A stretch of 64,000 nt of DNA. It comes from Gracilariopsis chorda (taxonomy: Eukaryota > Rhodophyta > Florideophyceae > Gracilariales > Gracilariaceae). Below are positions 61,098 to 64,000 of this stretch, piece after piece. Position 1 is the first letter of the stretch. Each line of letters opens with the position of its first letter. The position numbers and the translations under genes were made by a program. The stretch covers positions 1 to 64,000 of the forward strand of contig NBIV01000218.1 of NCBI GenBank assembly GCA_003194525.1, read 5' to 3'. Below the pieces are notes generated by a model, which ran no database searches, was not told where the DNA came from, and saw nothing but the letters and a program-made list of their open reading frames with translations.

Positions 61098-62261
61098 ATG
61101 GCCTTCGTAAATTCGTTCTTCGGAACATCTGTCGCGCCGACAAATACCCCATCCGCCGCACAACGGTGCCCGCATCCTTCGGCCCCCATGACTCGAATGG
61201 TTTTCACGGCTCGTGCACCAAGCAAGGACTCTATTTCCAGGTTTGAACGCATGCGACAGAGATTCGGTGTTCCTGCTGTGTCCGAAGAGAAATCTGGATT
61301 CACGTACAGTGACTTTGAAGAAGCTATTGCCGATTTCGACTACAGATTTGAGAACGGCGATATTTGTTCCGGGCGCGTTTATCAGTACGAACGAAATGGC
61401 GCTTTGGTCGATATCGGTGCCAAGGCTTCCGCGTTTTGCCCTCTCCACGAGATGTCCATGATCAAAGTGGAAAAAGCAGAGCATGCCTTAACGATTGGGG
61501 AAGATAGAGAATTTCAAGTTATTTCCAGGGAAGACGCCAATGGTCAGCTAAAGGTCTCAATTAGACGCATTGAGTTTGCCCGTGCATGGGAACGTGTTGC
61601 CCAACTGCAAGCTGAAGATGTCACCGTGCTTGCGGAGGTCATCGCTGTCAATCGTGGAGGCTCACTCGTAATGATTGAAGGCTTACGTGCTTTTCTTCCA
61701 TCGTCTCACACATCCATCCGCACCCCACGAGAAGAGCTCATCGGTGTAGAGTTGCCACTGAAATTCTTGGAAGTCAGTGCTGAAAAGGGCCGTCTTGTTG
61801 TCTCTCATCGCCGTGCAGTTGTCGAGAAGCAAATGACAAACCTTGTAGCCGGTGAGGTTGTTGAAGGGGTCATTCGCGGTGTCAAACCATATGGGGCGTT
61901 CGTTGATATTGGTGGAGTGTCTGGTCTGCTTCATGTTTCGCAGATTTCTCACGATCATGTCGGTGACATTCCAGCCGTTGTGCCAGATGGAACTGTTGTC
62001 AAGTGCATGATTATTAATCAGGATAAGGAGAAGGGTCGTATCTCACTGAGTACTAAGACCCTGGAACCTGAACCAGGAGACATGCTTCGTGATGCCGCCA
62101 TGGTTTACGAAAGGGCTGAAGAAATGGCCGCTCGATACCACAAGCGCTTAGAAGAAGAAAGAAAAGCTGCCGCTGATGTCGCCGATGACATCGTCTCAAC
62201 GCTAGATATAGGGTCGTTGGATGATATCGGTGTAGACCCTGTTCCGGCCGAAGCCGCATGA
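61098..62261 (+). CDS. RPS1: Plastid ribosomal protein S1 (three S1 domains)
   Basis: Seen: 387 residues from the ATG at 61098. The transit peptide begins MAFVNSFFGTSVAPTNTPSA. Mature part starts near FERMRQRFGV, then three S1 OB folds: GDICSGRVYQYERNGALVDI, VTVLAEVIAVNRGGSLVMIE and AGEVVEGVIRGVKPYGAFVD (followed by IGGVSGLLHVSQIS, the canonical S1 signature). An acidic helical tail follows. Three S1 domains and ~300 mature residues match cyanobacterial/plastid S1 rather than the six-domain bacterial form. Known: binds mRNA on the 30S subunit of plastid ribosomes. An alternative in-frame ATG at 60801 lies nearer to a TATA-like box; the MAFV start is preferred because it resembles red algal transit peptides. 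Confidence 0.9.
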   Translation: MAFVNSFFGTSVAPTNTPSAAQRCPHPSAPMTRMVFTARAPSKDSISRFERMRQRFGVPAVSEEKSGFTYSDFEEAIADFDYRFENGDICSGRVYQYERNGALVDIGAKASAFCPLHEMSMIKVEKAEHALTIGEDREFQVISREDANGQLKVSIRRIEFARAWERVAQLQAEDVTVLAEVIAVNRGGSLVMIEGLRAFLPSSHTSIRTPREELIGVELPLKFLEVSAEKGRLVVSHRRAVVEKQMTNLVAGEVVEGVIRGVKPYGAFVDIGGVSGLLHVSQISHDHVGDIPAVVPDGTVVKCMIINQDKEKGRISLSTKTLEPEPGDMLRDAAMVYERAEEMAARYHKRLEEERKAAADVADDIVSTLDIGSLDDIGVDPVPAEAA

Positions 62262-63260
62262 GAGCAATACGAGACTTTTACCACGCACACGTCATCTTTG
62301 TTTTCTTCAATTCTCTCAAGCCGGAAACAGTTCACGTGTTTATTCGTTTATTCGTTAACAAAAAGGAGAGATCCTGTTCGAGTCATGTAGATATCATGCA
62401 CAAAATGCTCGGCGCTTTATTCTTTTTGAAGCACGCTGATAGCAGAAAGAGTTGTCGCGAATCTGTCGATAAGCCTACCAGAGGGAGAGAAAACAGATAC
62501 CAAAACCAAAATGTTAAAGAAGAACACTTGACTCGTCGTAATTCCGGCTTTTCAAAACGGTTTCCATCAGCCAACCCTAGTGTCAAGAATACTTCGTACA
62601 TTCCATTGCCCGCAGTTTTGCCTTCCAAGTTTCTGAGCTGCTGAGACACGGCAAATTTCGAAGACACCGAGTAGTCACGGACTCCGAAGAGACTATACTG
62701 ACACGTGACTGGCTTTCCTTATCCTAACATCTATGCAAGCACTCATGCACGCGCTCCAGAAGTCGAAGCGTTAACGTTGACCCTATGTATACGTATTACT
62801 CCTTTTGCGTTTTGTCAGCCTGTCAGCAAAACAAGACTCCCCACGCCGTGAACAGTTTATCTCCGGTCGATAAGGTGTACGTAAGGAGTACGTGTTATTA
62901 GAATGAACGTCTTGTTAATCCGGAGCGGTCTTCAAGAATCGACTGCTTCCAGAGGAATCCTTTTGAAACATCCAATGGGTAAAACGGTCGATCCATCGTC
63001 ATCATCACTCCATCTTTTTTGTCTGTTACTGTCATAACGTCAAGTAAAACGTTGAGTAGGGAAAGTTAGATCATCAAAGACACACCCCCGTACCATGCGA
63101 GGTGAACATCACTGGGAATAACTGGTAGCAAAGACAGTTTTTCTGCCTCATCAACTTTTTGGTACGTCACAGCAAGTTCCCCACTAGGTTTCTGGGGAAA
63201 GCTTCCAAATCGCAACTACAGCGAACTTGAGCACACTACAAGAGCGAAGACATAGCAGAG
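62262..63260. other. Spacer before the NADPH oxidase gene
   Basis: About 1 kb. Short frames on both strands without domains. Taken as S1 3' UTR and NADPH oxidase promoter. Confidence 0.4.
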
Positions 63261-64000
63261 ATGAAAAGCAAATGGGGGAGGAGATATATGTCCCTAAGCG
63301 AGTCGTTTTTGTCAAGTTACGGTTTTGTGTCTACGTTTGTCGCCTTGTACATTACGCTAAACCTTCTCTTGTTTCTGAACGGGGCAGTTAATGAATCAAA
63401 GCGCCACAACGATATACAAAAGTATACAACTTCTATTGCTCGCGGAGCCGGTGCTACACTGAATCTCAACATGGGGATCGTTATCGTTTTGGCTTCAAGG
63501 AAAGCTGTAAATTTCTTGCGAAGTACACCTCTCAGCATGGTCCTCCCGATTGATAAGGCAATGCCAGACCTTCATCGGGTTGTGGGAATCTCGATTGTAT
63601 TCGCGAGCATCGTTCACAGTATTGCACATGTGGTTACTTACACCGTTAAGAACCCGTGGAAGGGTGGGTTTGGCCAAACAACATACCTTTTTATAACTGG
63701 CGTTATTCTTCTCTTCCTCATACTTGTTGTACGAATTGCAGCAAGATCGGCGGTACAATACGCTAACTACGAGGCCTTCTTTCGGATCCACGTTGGCGGC
63801 TCCCTCTTGGTATATGGGTTCTTAATAGTTCATGGTCTCCACCATGGAGTTCTCAACTCTTGGAAGTGGGTCATTGGACCTATCGCCATCTATTTTCTCG
63901 ACATAATCTTCCGGACAGTTACTGAAAAGCGCTCCTTCCTTCTAATATCCAAGCACTCTGCCACTTTCCAAGGACCAGACATAATGAAGATTAGGCTTCC
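63261..64000 (+). CDS. RBOH: gp91phox/RBOH-type NADPH oxidase, N-terminal half (cut by window edge)
   Basis: Seen: 246 complete codons open to the right edge. Start MKSKWGRRYMSLSES, first membrane segment FVSTFVALYITLNLLLFLNG, then LNLNMGIVIVLASRKAVNFL (the 'N..R..LSFLR' block of gp91phox), DLHRVVGISIVFASIVHSIA and FRIHVGGSLLVYGFLIVHGL. Two His pairs with 13 residues between them (H105/H119 and H177/H191) are the haem ligands of the ferric-reductase domain. There are no EF-hands before the first membrane segment, unlike land-plant RBOH. FAD and NADPH domains lie beyond the window. Known: moves electrons across the plasma membrane to make superoxide in defence and signalling. Confidence 0.9.
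   Translation, partial: MKSKWGRRYMSLSESFLSSYGFVSTFVALYITLNLLLFLNGAVNESKRHNDIQKYTTSIARGAGATLNLNMGIVIVLASRKAVNFLRSTPLSMVLPIDKAMPDLHRVVGISIVFASIVHSIAHVVTYTVKNPWKGGFGQTTYLFITGVILLFLILVVRIAARSAVQYANYEAFFRIHVGGSLLVYGFLIVHGLHHGVLNSWKWVIGPIAIYFLDIIFRTVTEKRSFLLISKHSATFQGPDIMKIRL

Overview
The window reads as nuclear DNA of a photosynthetic eukaryote, most probably a multicellular red alga of the Chondrus type. I see no rRNA, tRNA, CRISPR array or bacterial operon. Twenty-five protein genes can be supported. Most are uninterrupted reading frames; three carry one short intron each (79-88 nt). Several encode plastid proteins made in the cytosol (ribosomal protein S1, chorismate synthase, a Ycf49-like membrane protein), and at least three of these start with a Met-x-Phe-Val type N-terminus, typical of rhodophyte transit peptides. 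A Na+/K+-ATPase-type P-type pump and a gp91phox-like NADPH oxidase also fit a marine red alga. The species is an inference; nothing here names it directly.

Layout. 1-8.5 kb: lipin (cut by the left edge), RAMP4/SERP, an orphan coiled-coil protein, PEX22, an SDR whose catalytic pair is replaced, and a Ycf49-like protein. 8.6-13.1 kb: a retroelement patch with three LINE 3' fragments around a HAD-IIA phosphatase gene. 13-26 kb: SKI2 RNA helicase, a DWDDT HAD protein, ALADIN nucleoporin, a membrane-anchored GH5 glycosidase and SMUG1 uracil-DNA glycosylase. 27-36 kb: a tiny spliced coiled-coil protein, transketolase, NEDD1 and RPA3. 35.6-41.6 kb: about 6 kb with no convincing gene. 41.7-52 kb: the Na+/K+-type ATPase, Nup58, a SPOUT methyltransferase, a DHHC palmitoyltransferase and an HMP-P kinase. 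53-64 kb: a disordered orphan protein, an alpha/beta-hydrolase-like membrane protein, chorismate synthase, a TXNDC9/PLP3 phosducin-like protein, plastid S1 and the start of an NADPH oxidase gene (cut by the right edge).

The genes form no pathway cluster; this is ordinary housekeeping mix. Many are arranged as divergent pairs with a few hundred bases between start codons, or tail to tail with as little as 38 bp between stops. One class of genes (lipin, RAMP4, PEX22, DWDDT, ATPase, SPOUT, DHHC, S1) has a strongly pyrimidine-rich sense strand just before the start codon. The others lie in more AT-balanced DNA containing a recurrent AAAGGGTTA / GGTAACC motif.

No clear novel multi-gene system was found. 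The points most worth a second look are the enlarged M7-M8 loop of the ATPase, the SMUG1 intron flanked by an 8-bp direct repeat, the pyrimidine leaders, the recurrent intergenic motif, the long hairpin at 57.6 kb, and the orphan proteins.
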